Positions 23,430 through 31,420 of a stretch of 64,000 bases of DNA are shown here, piece by piece. The stretch's first letter is position 1, and each line of letters begins with the position of its first letter. This stretch comes from Candidatus Roizmanbacteria bacterium GW2011_GWC1_37_12. GTDB taxonomy: Bacteria > Patescibacteriota > Microgenomatia > UBA1406 > GWC2-37-13. The notes below the pieces were generated by a model. That model did no database searches. It saw only the letters and a list, made by a program, of their open reading frames with translations, and had not been told where the DNA came from. The stretch spans positions 1-64,000 of the forward strand of contig LBST01000004.1 of the NCBI GenBank assembly GCA_000991135.1, in the 5' to 3' direction. The position numbers were made by a program, and so were the translations under genes.

Positions 23430-24503
23430 TTACTCTGCTAGTCTTTTTTTAAAATAATCGACATATGGAATTATTTTCGGATTTTGTTCGTAGAGAACTG
23501 ATAAATACATTGATAAGTAACTACCTATAGCCATGAGTTCAAAAGTCTGCTCGATCTTATTTTTTCCTTTTAATTCGTACCAAAGCGTTGAAATCTTGTT
23601 CTGTTCAACAACATCTTTTGTTATCGCAAATCTCTTTTGAATTTTAGTTGAATAAAGATTTGAATAAAAGAAAACAAAAGTTAAAATCTCTTTTAATTTG
23701 TCGGGAAATTTTAGTCCTTCCAGAAAGTGATGATTTAGCTCTGGAATTATCCTAAAGCTAGAAATAGACTTGGCGGTTTCGTTTGTTTGATTGGCAATTG
23801 AATTACCTATGCCGGTCAAAAATTCGGAAACAATATAATATGGATATCTCTGGTAAAGCTTTGTGGCCAATTGTTTTATTTGATTATTATCTTTTCCTAT
23901 ATCCACTTTAAAATCTTTGATTAAATTCGATAAATTGCTAATTGACTGTTCTATTTCTTGTCTGGCTGATTTAATAAACCCTAATTTGAATAACATACCT
24001 AAGTGGCCTCCGACAAAATAACCAAAACCTATCCTTGGTTGTCCTGATGGATTAAATACTGGGTCGATCACATAACGAGGATAGTTGTTTTTCTCCAAAA
24101 ATGTTTTTAGATCTCCACCGATAGTAATACCGCATATTTTTGCTCCTTTTTTGACTGCTTTCTCCCCGCAGATTAGGACTTCTTCTGTTGTCCCAGAATA
24201 GGAAGATAAGATCACCAAAGTATTATTGTCGACGAATCCTGGCAGGCTGTAATCGTCATTAATTATATAAGGAACAGCTAATTCTTCTTTAAACAGTTCT
24301 TTAATAATAAAGCTGGGGAATCTCGAACCTCCTTGACCGCAAACTACAATCCGATTAACAGTTTTAAAATCTTCAGGAAAGGAAATATTATATGAGTCTT
24401 TAAAAGACTGTTCTAACTGCCGGGGAAGATTATCGATCGATTTTATTACTAAATCACCTCCTTGAAGTTCTAGGATTCTTTTTATATCGTCGAGGTCGAT
24501 CAT
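23430..24503 (-). CDS. Bifunctional phosphoglucose/phosphomannose isomerase
   Basis: 357 residues, the normal length of the archaeal-type PGI/PMI family. A SIS domain covers GQGGSRFPSFI and SSYSGTTEEVLICGEKAVKKGAK (sugar-phosphate loop), and a C-terminal half with ELNHHFLEGL holds the catalytic His/Glu region. It interconverts glucose-6-P, fructose-6-P and mannose-6-P, feeding glycolysis and the nucleotide sugars for surface glycans. It lies upstream of the riboswitch on the same strand, with only 11 nt between its stop and the aptamer. Confidence 0.9.
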   Translation of the reverse strand: MIDLDDIKRILELQGGDLVIKSIDNLPRQLEQSFKDSYNISFPEDFKTVNRIVVCGQGGSRFPSFIIKELFKEELAVPYIINDDYSLPGFVDNNTLVILSSYSGTTEEVLICGEKAVKKGAKICGITIGGDLKTFLEKNNYPRYVIDPVFNPSGQPRIGFGYFVGGHLGMLFKLGFIKSARQEIEQSISNLSNLIKDFKVDIGKDNNQIKQLATKLYQRYPYYIVSEFLTGIGNSIANQTNETAKSISSFRIIPELNHHFLEGLKFPDKLKEILTFVFFYSNLYSTKIQKRFAITKDVVEQNKISTLWYELKGKNKIEQTFELMAIGSYLSMYLSVLYEQNPKIIPYVDYFKKRLAE

Positions 24504-24545
24504 AGATTATGATAATACTTAAGTTTATTATATAATTCAATCATA

Positions 24546-25463
24546 ATGAAAAAGAAGATTTTCGTGCTTCTTCGGGCTTTGCGCGTCAGCCAGTGGATGA
24601 AAAATCTGGTGATTTTTACGGCAATAATTTTTTCCGGAAAGCTTTTTGACCTTCCTATTTTCTTAAATACTACTTATGCTTTTTTGATTTTCTGTCTTTT
24701 GTCATCGACGTCCTACGTCTTAAACGACATCATCGACTACCCATTTGACCGAAAACACAGAGTCAAAAAATACCGTCCGATCGCCTCTGGCGAAGTTTCC
24801 CTGCAGCAGGCCAGCTTTCTTGTTTTTATTATGACTTTATCTTCTCTTATCTTAAGTCTATTTTTTTCCTTACCGTTTTTCTTTTTGAGCTTGACTTTTA
24901 TCCTTCTTCATTTTTTCTATTCCTTATATCTTAAAAGATATCCTGTCATCGATATCTTTACGATTTCTTTGTCTTTTGTCATCAGGTCATACGCCGGTGT
25001 GGTTGCTAGCAGTTACTATATTCCAATCTGGATGATGTTGACGATATTTTTTCTCTCGCTTTTCATGGCGACAGTCAAAAGGCATGCTGAACTGGTCTCT
25101 CAAGGATCAGAAGCAAGAATCTCTCTTTACCGGTATAATGAACACTTTCTTGACTTTTTAACTTATACGGCGGCTACAGCAACCATTATCTCTTACTCAT
25201 TCTATACCTATTTTGAAAGACCACCGCCAATTAAAACTTTATTTGGTGATTTTTTTTCTTTATATTTCCCCCAGTTGGAAGCGAGAAAATTAATGATGGT
25301 TACTATTCCTTTGGTACTTTACGGTATCACCCGCTACGCCCAACTTTTATATGAAAAATACGAAGGAGAAAGACCTGAAAAATTGATTACTTCTGATATT
25401 CCGTTGATTGTCACTATCAGCTTATGGGGAGTAATTGTTATCAGTCTGATTTATTTGCTTTGA
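24546..25463 (+). CDS. UbiA-family prenyltransferase (decaprenyl-phosphate phosphoribosyltransferase-like)
   Basis: 305 residues, about eight to nine membrane helices. SQWMKNLVIFTAI, then NDIIDYPFDRKHRVKKYRPIASG (first Asp-rich motif NDxxDxxxD), and DIFTISLSFVIRSYAGVVA (second motif) match the UbiA superfamily, best the branch that makes polyprenyl-phosphate phosphoribose in arabinan synthesis. In a CPR cell it may load a sugar on an acquired lipid carrier. TATAAT 9 nt before ATG. Confidence 0.85.
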   Translation: MKKKIFVLLRALRVSQWMKNLVIFTAIIFSGKLFDLPIFLNTTYAFLIFCLLSSTSYVLNDIIDYPFDRKHRVKKYRPIASGEVSLQQASFLVFIMTLSSLILSLFFSLPFFFLSLTFILLHFFYSLYLKRYPVIDIFTISLSFVIRSYAGVVASSYYIPIWMMLTIFFLSLFMATVKRHAELVSQGSEARISLYRYNEHFLDFLTYTAATATIISYSFYTYFERPPPIKTLFGDFFSLYFPQLEARKLMMVTIPLVLYGITRYAQLLYEKYEGERPEKLITSDIPLIVTISLWGVIVISLIYLL

Positions 25464-25520
25464 TTTTATAAAATCAGCCTTAAATTGTAGGTTATAGTCC
25501 GTTGACTTTTTAAAATAATT

Positions 25521-25602
25521 AATTTATTGTTTGATTACTGATTTCTAATTCCTGATTAATTAGTAATTAGCAATTAGTAATTTAAAAATTAAATAATTTA
25601 CT
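25521..25602. repeat. AT-rich repeat upstream of recA
   Basis: Contains GATTACTGATTTCTAATT, then TGATTAATTAGTAATTAG and GCAATTAGTAATT. A near-copy lies downstream of recA at 26601-26660. The repeat has internal inverted pairs (TAATTACT / AGTAATTA) and belongs to the low-complexity AT repeats common in CPR intergenic DNA. Confidence 0.65.
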
Positions 25603-26595
25603 ATGAAAACTAACCAAGATAGTCATAAAAAGCAGGCAGTGACTTTGGCGATTGATCAAATTCAAAAACAGTTCGGCCGGGGATCGATTATGAGATTCGG
25701 CCAAGGACCGGTCGTGCCCGTTGAAGTTATTTCAACTGGAATTTTGCCCCTCGATACGGCTTTGGGAGTAGGCGGAATACCAAGGGGACGCATTATTGAA
25801 ATTTTCGGCCCGGAAGCAGCAGGAAAGACTACAGTTTGTTTATCGATCATTGCCGAGGCCCAAAAGGCTGGCGGAACTGCGGCTTTTATCGACGCCGAGC
25901 ACGCCCTTGATGCAGAATGGGCAAGAAAACTCGGGGTCAAATTGGACGACCTTTTGGTTTCCCAACCAGATACTGGTGAGCAAGCTTTGGAAATCGCTGA
26001 GACTTTAATTAGATCTGGCGGAGTTGATTTAGTGGTTATTGATTCTGTAGCTGCTCTTGTTCCAAAATCAGAAATCGAAGGCGAGATGGGCGAGTCACAG
26101 ATGGGGCTTCAAGCCAGGCTAATGTCCCAAGCCTTAAGAAAACTGACCGGAATCGTTTCAAAGTCAAAAACAACCGTAATTTTTACGAACCAGATCCGTT
26201 TAAAAATAGGCATTATGTTTGGCAACCCCGAAACGACTCCTGGAGGATTAGCTTTGAAATTTTACTGTTCAATCAGGATGGATGTCAGAAAGATCGAGAC
26301 TCTAAAAAAGAATAATCAAGTCTATGGAGCAAGAATTAGAGTCAAGGTAGTAAAAAATAAGGTCGCTCCGCCTTTTAAGGAAGCCGAAGTGGTGATTACC
26401 GCGGCTGGAATCGACCGCGAAGAGGGCTTGGTCGACGCCGCCATCAACGCCGGGATTATCACCAAATCCGGTTCATTTTTCAAAATCGGCGAGAAACTTT
26501 TGGGACAAGGAAAAGAAGAAGTAAAGTCGGTAATCGCCAAGAACGAAAAGCTGAAAGAACAACTCATTAAGCAAATAACCAACAAAAAGAATTAA
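25603..26595 (+). CDS. recA: RecA recombinase
   Basis: 330 residues. It forms filaments on single-stranded DNA and drives strand exchange, repair and uptake of transforming DNA. Walker A is GPEAAGKTT (about residue 68), the DAEHALD motif, Walker [13 protein letters not shown], and loop L2 region [22 protein letters not shown] are all intact. The C-terminal acidic tail is short. AT-rich near-identical repeats flank the gene on both sides, and recX follows after 81 nt. Confidence 0.98.
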   Translation: MKTNQDSHKKQAVTLAIDQIQKQFGRGSIMRFGQGPVVPVEVISTGILPLDTALGVGGIPRGRIIEIFGPEAAGKTTVCLSIIAEAQKAGGTAAFIDAEHALDAEWARKLGVKLDDLLVSQPDTGEQALEIAETLIRSGGVDLVVIDSVAALVPKSEIEGEMGESQMGLQARLMSQALRKLTGIVSKSKTTVIFTNQIRLKIGIMFGNPETTPGGLALKFYCSIRMDVRKIETLKKNNQVYGARIRVKVVKNKVAPPFKEAEVVITAAGIDREEGLVDAAINAGIITKSGSFFKIGEKLLGQGKEEVKSVIAKNEKLKEQLIKQITNKKN

Positions 26596-26600
26596 ATAAG

Positions 26601-26660
26601 AGATTACTTAATTTCTAATTACTGATTTCTGATTAATTAGTAATTAGTAATCTGTAATCA
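26601..26660. repeat. AT-rich repeat downstream of recA
   Basis: Near-copy of the repeat at 25521-25602: TAATTACTGATTTCTGATTA followed by ATTAGTAATTAGTAATC. The arms can form a hairpin, so it could end recA transcription, but its duplication before recA suggests a dispersed element. Confidence 0.65.
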
Positions 26661-26676
26661 TTCAATTAAATAATTA

Positions 26677-27153
26677 ATGAATGATGATTTACTTGCTTTA
26701 TTAAATAAGGCTTACTTTTTCTTAAAATTCCGTCCTAGGAGTGAAAAAGAAGTCCGCGATTATCTTTATAAAAAAATAAAATCAAAACACTGGTCGAGGG
26801 ACGACGCCGAAAAAGTCATCGGAGAATTAAGGAAAGAAGATTTGATCGACGATGAAAAATTTGTCGCTTGGTTTGTCCGCAGCCGGACGACCCTCAAACC
26901 AAAAGGGGAAAGATTGCTGAAACGCGAGCTCAAACAAAAAGGTGTGAGTGACGAATTAATTGAAAAATATTTTTCGGAAAATATTATTGATGAAGAATCT
27001 CTCGCTTTCAAAATATTGGAAAAACGCTGGCTCCGTTTCAAAAATCTCGACTCCCGCAAGCGCTTCGAAAAATCCACCCGCTTCCTGATGAGTCGCGGGT
27101 TTTCTTTTGATCTTTGTAAGAGTGCGTTTGAAAAACTGGAAAACAAAGATTAA
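26677..27153 (+). CDS. recX: Regulatory protein RecX
   Basis: 158 residues of three-helix repeats: RPRSEKEVRDYLYKK, then DEKFVAWFVRSRTTLKPKGERLLKRELKQKGV, the conserved core of RecX, and a third repeat. RecX binds the RecA filament and limits its activity. The position right after recA is the classical arrangement and supports the call. Confidence 0.92.
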   Translation: MNDDLLALLNKAYFFLKFRPRSEKEVRDYLYKKIKSKHWSRDDAEKVIGELRKEDLIDDEKFVAWFVRSRTTLKPKGERLLKRELKQKGVSDELIEKYFSENIIDEESLAFKILEKRWLRFKNLDSRKRFEKSTRFLMSRGFSFDLCKSAFEKLENKD

Positions 27154-27165
27154 GATATTTATTAT

Positions 27166-27459
27166 ATGGAAAATATAAAAAAGACCTGTAAGACTTGTGG
27201 AAAGGAATTTTGGGTTATCAAGCAAGAACAAGAATTCTTAGCAAAAATGAATCTTCATCACCCTTCAAGTTGTCCTGGTTGCCGCGAAGCCCGAAGATTG
27301 GCAGACCGTGGAGAAAGACAACTATACCGAACTAAGTGTCAAAATTGTCAAAAAGATGTCATTGTCAGTTATAATCCGGAAACAGAAAAGAGACGGATTC
27401 TTTGTAAAGATTGCTATCTCCAATGGTTTGAAAAAAATCAAGTTTTAAAGACCGAATGA
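27166..27459 (+). CDS. Zinc-ribbon protein with three Cys pairs
   Basis: 97 residues. CKTCGKEF, CPGC, CQNCQKD and CKDCY give four Cys pairs, enough for two zinc ribbons. Basic residues between them (EARRLADRGERQLYR) suggest nucleic-acid binding. The next gene starts 1 nt after its stop (TGATATG), so the two are coupled and probably act together. I know the type as a recurring CPR hypothetical; function unknown. Confidence 0.75.
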   Translation: MENIKKTCKTCGKEFWVIKQEQEFLAKMNLHHPSSCPGCREARRLADRGERQLYRTKCQNCQKDVIVSYNPETEKRRILCKDCYLQWFEKNQVLKTE

Positions 27460-27460
27460 T

Positions 27461-28360
27461 ATGAACTTCCAGCAGTTTCAAGAAAAATTTAATAAACTTA
27501 AGCATGGATTTCCTGCTTATCCAAACGGATCTTCCAAAATTGATAACGCCGATTATGGATATTCTCTTTATGATGTTAAAAATGCTTACTTTGTCTTTGA
27601 CACATCGTATTCAAAAGATCTAATTTTTATCTTTGATTCTTTTAGAGCGGTCGACTGTTGTGACGGAGATTATGTTATTGAGAGTGAAAGATGTTATGAA
27701 TGTGTCGATGTTCTAAAAGTATATAACTCTACTTATCTTAATTATTGTGCTAGAACGTACAATTCTCATTTTTGCTGGGATTGCGGAGATTCCAATAATC
27801 TTTTTGGCTGCGTTCACCTAAAAAACAAAAAATTTTGCATATTTAATAAACAGTATTCGGAAGAAGAGTATAAACAAAAGGTTGCAGAATTATTAAAACG
27901 ACCGGCGGAAGAAAATCTGCGCCAACTGAAAAAGTTAGCGATGGAATACCCGGTGACTGTTACTAATAATGGCTATTCTGAAAACAGCGATTATGGCAAT
28001 CATGTAGACTACAACAAAAATATGTATCTTTGTTTCGATTGCGCCCATAGCGAAGACTGCGGTTATTGCTATGATGCCCATCATAATAAAAATTGCTACG
28101 ACTTAACCCAATCATTTCATAATCAATTCTGTTACGAGTCGGTCGATACCTCCCAATCAAATAACTGTTTCTTTATGAATAAATGCGGGTCGATGTTCGA
28201 CAGTAGTTTCTGTGAAGAGTGTCGTAATAGTAACCATCTTTTTGGCTGTTACGGATTGGATAAAAAAGAATACTGCGTTCTCAATAAAAAATATTCAAAA
28301 GAAGAATACGAAAAGATCGTCAAAGAAATAATGGATTCGTATCGAGAGCAACTTAAATAA
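27461..28360 (+). CDS. Cys-rich duplicated protein of unknown function
   Basis: 299 residues with about 27 Cys and many Asn, Asp and Tyr. Two copies of one unit are plain: SNNLFGCVHLKNKKFCIFNK with QYSEEEY (about residues 109-135) and SNHLFGCYGLDKKEYCVLNK with KYSKEEY (about 263-290). Before each copy, short repeats of the type NCYDL.. FCYES.. NCFF occur every ten residues or so, like a beta-solenoid with a Cys ladder. It may bind several metal ions. It has no signal peptide and follows the zinc-ribbon gene by 1 nt. Confidence 0.75.
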   Translation: MNFQQFQEKFNKLKHGFPAYPNGSSKIDNADYGYSLYDVKNAYFVFDTSYSKDLIFIFDSFRAVDCCDGDYVIESERCYECVDVLKVYNSTYLNYCARTYNSHFCWDCGDSNNLFGCVHLKNKKFCIFNKQYSEEEYKQKVAELLKRPAEENLRQLKKLAMEYPVTVTNNGYSENSDYGNHVDYNKNMYLCFDCAHSEDCGYCYDAHHNKNCYDLTQSFHNQFCYESVDTSQSNNCFFMNKCGSMFDSSFCEECRNSNHLFGCYGLDKKEYCVLNKKYSKEEYEKIVKEIMDSYREQLK

Positions 28361-30617
28361 TCGGCTCGGGGAAAAATTCTTCTTGAGGAGTTTCAACTGG
28401 TTTTTGCTCTTTCTTTATTGTAATTTTACCGCTCTCCCAAGCCTGAATTTCTTCCTCGACTTCTTTTCTAGGACGACCCCACTGTTTGCGTGAAGCCTCG
28501 ATTACTTTTTCTAGTTTATTCTCTATTGGTTTGTTCAGAGTAATCGTCATCGCCGAGAAAGGTTGAGCCGTCGTTCCATCGATTGACATCTTAATAAAGA
28601 AATTCCTAATATCAAGATTTAAAAAATCATTGACGGTAAAAACTGGCTCGTATTCCTTGACCAAAATCTGAGCGTCCTCGCCGCCGACCCGGAAAGAAAC
28701 AATATTTCCGATGTTGCCAAAAATTGCCGCTCTGACTTCCGCAGGAAGCTGTTGGATATATTGATGAGCCGCCGTTAAATTCAATCGGTATTTACGGGCT
28801 TCTGATAATATATTTGAAAAAGCGGTCGTAGCAAAGTTCTGGAACTCGTCGATGTAGAGAAACACGTCTTTTCTTTCCTCTTCAGGAATAGACGTTCGTG
28901 ATATTGCCGATTGCCAAATCTTCGTTATCAACATCGATCCTAATAAAGCGCTATTTTCTTCACCTAATTTTCCAACTGATAAATTACAAACTAAAATTTT
29001 TTCTTTATTCATGATGTCATCCAAAGAAAATCCTGTTTTCGCTTGACCGACGATATTTCTTACCATCGGATTAGCAATAAATTGACCGACTTTATTGATT
29101 ATTGGAACAATCGCCTCACTAGCGAATTGATCGTTCCAACCAGCAAACTCTGTCGTCCAGAATTTTTTTACCAAAGGATCGGTAATATAGCTTATAACGT
29201 CTTGGCGAAACATATTATCTGTTAACATTCTTGGAAGACCTAGGATACTTGCCGCGGGATATTCAAGTAGGGCAAGGGTCGTGTATCGCAATACGTGTTC
29301 AAATCTCTCATTCCAATTTAGCCCGAAAAGTTTTTTGAAAATTGAAATGAAGCCGGCAACGATATTTTGGCGAAACTCAAAAGCGCCGACTCCTTCCATT
29401 GGATTAAAACCGATTGGGTAATCAATATCAGAAGGGTCAAAATAGATTACGTCTTTTAACCTTCTTTCCGGAATCATATTGATAACTTCCTTGGCTAAGT
29501 CGCCGTGCGGGTCCATAATAATAATTCCTCTATCAGCCTGTAAATCAGAGGAAATAAGAAGTTCCAGAAACTTTGATTTACCAGTGCCGCTTTTTCCAAC
29601 CGCATATAAATGACGACGCCTGTCTTCGGTTTTGATTCCGAAGATATTTTTCTGGTTCTGGAAATTAGTCTCACCAAAGAAAGTGATGTTTTTATCATCA
29701 TTAGAGGATTTTGTCGGAAGATTATGTGGGGGAGGAGCTTTTTTAGATCTGATTTGGGCAATTTGGGAGATTTCTTCTTTATCGTAAGGTAGATGAAAAA
29801 AGGTTGCAATTTCCGTCGGTGAAAATTTAAATTTAAATTTTTTTCCCAAACTAAAAGTTTGACTCAATAACCTACTTTTATAAATGTCAACAATTTTTGC
29901 TCCGCTATAAAAATTGCTTTCCTTAAATTTCTGCATTTTGGATCTTTCAAGATTTTTTTTATAAACTGTGACCATCGATGCTAAATTAAGCTGGGTCTTT
30001 TCCGGACTAGCGCCTGTTGCCAAAAACCTTATTGTCGTTTTAAAGTTAACGCCATCGTCTTTTTTGTCCTCTAATTCTAGGTAGTCTTTTGCCGTAGGAT
30101 TTTGTGAAAGAGTCTTATTTCTACCAGATTCTCTCATTTTTTTACCGAGTTTATTGAATATGTCTTCTTTTTTTGGAGCCTCAAGTACCAATTGGATAAA
30201 ACCGCTTTCGTTTTGGGCAAAAGAAGAAGCTATGCCTGCCAAGGCCACTAAAGGATTCTTCTCTAGCTCCTTGTAGGTAAGAATTGGAATTAATTCACCC
30301 TCACCTAGATAGAGTTCACACCCGACGAATGCTTTTGGTTGATAGTTAAAAAGCAGTTTTTCGGTGTAGTCTTTTATCTCTTCAATTTCCGAGTCCGGAT
30401 AAAACGACTGCCACTGGCCACGGACGACGTCTTTAATATAAGTGGGGCAGGTGAGAAAAAACCATAAAAATTTTCCAAAGATGGCGATTTCAGCTGTAAT
30501 AATGACTTTTTTTCCTTTGAGAATTTCGCCTATTTGGGTAAAAAAACCGTCGGCCGCCGCCTCGTTTTTATTGTTGTTTTGAGGAATTTTTAAAAGTAAG
30601 ACTGATCTTTTGTCCAT
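28353..30617 (-). CDS. T4SS-type coupling ATPase (TraD/VirD4-like, DUF87)
   Basis: About 754 residues. Walker A GKSGTGKSKFLELL stands near residue 336, then IIIMDPHGDLAKEVI, and Walker B VFLYIDEFQNFAT with the sensor EARKYRLNLTAAHQYIQQLP near residue 600. The N-terminal 300 residues are the CPR-typical extension and contain no clear membrane helix. Such ATPases deliver DNA or protein to a type IV secretion channel. Start ATG 30617 is supported by TACAAT 7 nt upstream. It overlaps the convergent Cys-rich gene by 8 nt. Confidence 0.85.
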   Translation of the reverse strand: MDKRSVLLLKIPQNNNKNEAAADGFFTQIGEILKGKKVIITAEIAIFGKFLWFFLTCPTYIKDVVRGQWQSFYPDSEIEEIKDYTEKLLFNYQPKAFVGCELYLGEGELIPILTYKELEKNPLVALAGIASSFAQNESGFIQLVLEAPKKEDIFNKLGKKMRESGRNKTLSQNPTAKDYLELEDKKDDGVNFKTTIRFLATGASPEKTQLNLASMVTVYKKNLERSKMQKFKESNFYSGAKIVDIYKSRLLSQTFSLGKKFKFKFSPTEIATFFHLPYDKEEISQIAQIRSKKAPPPHNLPTKSSNDDKNITFFGETNFQNQKNIFGIKTEDRRRHLYAVGKSGTGKSKFLELLISSDLQADRGIIIMDPHGDLAKEVINMIPERRLKDVIYFDPSDIDYPIGFNPMEGVGAFEFRQNIVAGFISIFKKLFGLNWNERFEHVLRYTTLALLEYPAASILGLPRMLTDNMFRQDVISYITDPLVKKFWTTEFAGWNDQFASEAIVPIINKVGQFIANPMVRNIVGQAKTGFSLDDIMNKEKILVCNLSVGKLGEENSALLGSMLITKIWQSAISRTSIPEEERKDVFLYIDEFQNFATTAFSNILSEARKYRLNLTAAHQYIQQLPAEVRAAIFGNIGNIVSFRVGGEDAQILVKEYEPVFTVNDFLNLDIRNFFIKMSIDGTTAQPFSAMTITLNKPIENKLEKVIEASRKQWGRPRKEVEEEIQAWESGKITIKKEQKPVETPQEEFFPEPII

Positions 30618-30664
30618 TTTTATTATTGTAAGGATAAAACCCAATGAATTCAATAGACGAAAGT

Positions 30665-30916
30665 TTATGAATAAACGATGCTTCGATGACCGGCAGTTAG
30701 GATTTTTACGATCTTATCTTTTTTGTCTACAATATAAATAATTCTGTAAGGGCCAACTTTAAGGGAATATTTTCCAAAGAGTTCTCTTAAGAGAGGTTTT
30801 CCAGTAAAAGGATCTTCTTTTATTTCCTCGATCGCCAAACTAATCCCTTCCTGATATCTTTTTTTTATCGCTTTTAGCTCTTTTCTTGCTTGAGCCGTAA
30901 GTTTTATCTGATACAT
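30665..30916 (-). CDS. RelE/ParE-family toxin
   Basis: 83 residues. YQIKLTAQARKELKAIKKR begins the RelE fold, KPLLRELFGKYSLKVGPYRIIYIV is the conserved core with the catalytic-region Arg, and the tail is AGHRSIVYS. RelE-type toxins cut mRNA at the ribosome; ParE types poison gyrase. It overlaps the upstream antitoxin gene by 77 nt in another frame, which is much longer than the usual few bases. Confidence 0.88.
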   Translation of the reverse strand: MYQIKLTAQARKELKAIKKRYQEGISLAIEEIKEDPFTGKPLLRELFGKYSLKVGPYRIIYIVDKKDKIVKILTAGHRSIVYS

Positions 30917-31196
30917 CGTGTAGTAAATAACTGTCTAATTCTTTCTTTACGTCATTCCAATCGTATAGTCTGCCTGCTTTTACGTCTTCCTCTCCTTTTT
31001 TAATCGCATCCATAAGCTTTTGGTCGGCTAGGATCTCATTAGTTTCCTTCCAAGATTCGTATTCGACAGCAGATATAATCACAGCGGCAGGGGATCCGTT
31101 AACGGTAATGATATATTCGTCCAGTTTGCTTTTGGCATTTTCAACAAGAGTTGTTAATTCTTCTCTGGCTTTGGTAATCGGTAATGTTTGAATCAT
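30840..31196 (-). CDS. Phd/YefM-family antitoxin with C-terminal extension
   Basis: 118 residues. The N-terminal LPITKAREELTTLVENAK and the following ITVNGSPAAVIISAVEYESW are the Phd/YefM DNA-binding domain; a toxin-binding helix follows. After DSYLLHD the frame goes on for 27 strongly basic residues (KKRAKSDKKK) that overlap the toxin gene. Normal members end near the toxin start, so the tail is either a real extension or the result of a lost stop. The promoter directly upstream is textbook quality. Confidence 0.85.
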   Translation of the reverse strand: MIQTLPITKAREELTTLVENAKSKLDEYIITVNGSPAAVIISAVEYESWKETNEILADQKLMDAIKKGEEDVKAGRLYDWNDVKKELDSYLLHDVSDKTYGSSKKRAKSDKKKISGRD

Positions 31197-31231
31197 AATG
31201 AAATATTACATAATCCTGTACATATTGTCAA
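31197..31231 (-). promoter_or_regulatory. Consensus leaderless promoter of toxin-antitoxin pair 1
   Basis: Minus strand: TTGACA (31226-31231), 17-bp spacer, TAATAT (31203-31208), 6 nt, then ATG 31196. A 6-nt gap puts the expected transcription start on the A of ATG. The spacer holds TGTACA, a possible operator half. Confidence 0.8.
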
Positions 31232-31289
31232 GCTTAATAACTGTTGTAGTTTTGAAAGATTTGGAGTAAAATATCAATTGTTAGAAATT

Positions 31290-31407
31290 GCTTGAAGAAA
31301 TTATTAAGATTAATAATTAAAAAAATGTTGTTAAAAAGTTCATATCTAACTTTCAATCACGCCATTATATAAGTGGTCTAGTGTAACAACATTTTTCCTC
31401 TTCAAGC
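31290..31407 (+). ncRNA. Multibranched structured leader before RNase Y
   Basis: Nested perfect arms: outer GCTTGAAGA/TCTTCAAGC (9 bp, 31290-31298 and 31399-31407); inner AAAAATGTTGTTA/TAACAACATTTTT (13 bp, 31321-31333 and 31384-31396); within it two hairpins, AAAGTT/AACTTT and CAC-CCA/TGG-GTG; and a small hairpin TTATTA/TAATAA between the outer and inner stems. The gap to ATG 31421 is 13 nt. It looks like a cis-acting leader RNA, perhaps a target of RNase Y itself, or a small RNA. I know no matching family. Confidence 0.6.
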
Positions 31408-31420
31408 TTCATAAAATCAT

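Noticed and set aside
28353-30617. Conjugative element around the TraD-like ATPase
   Set aside because: No relaxase, integrase with intact residues or attachment sites were found nearby; the neighbours are housekeeping genes.
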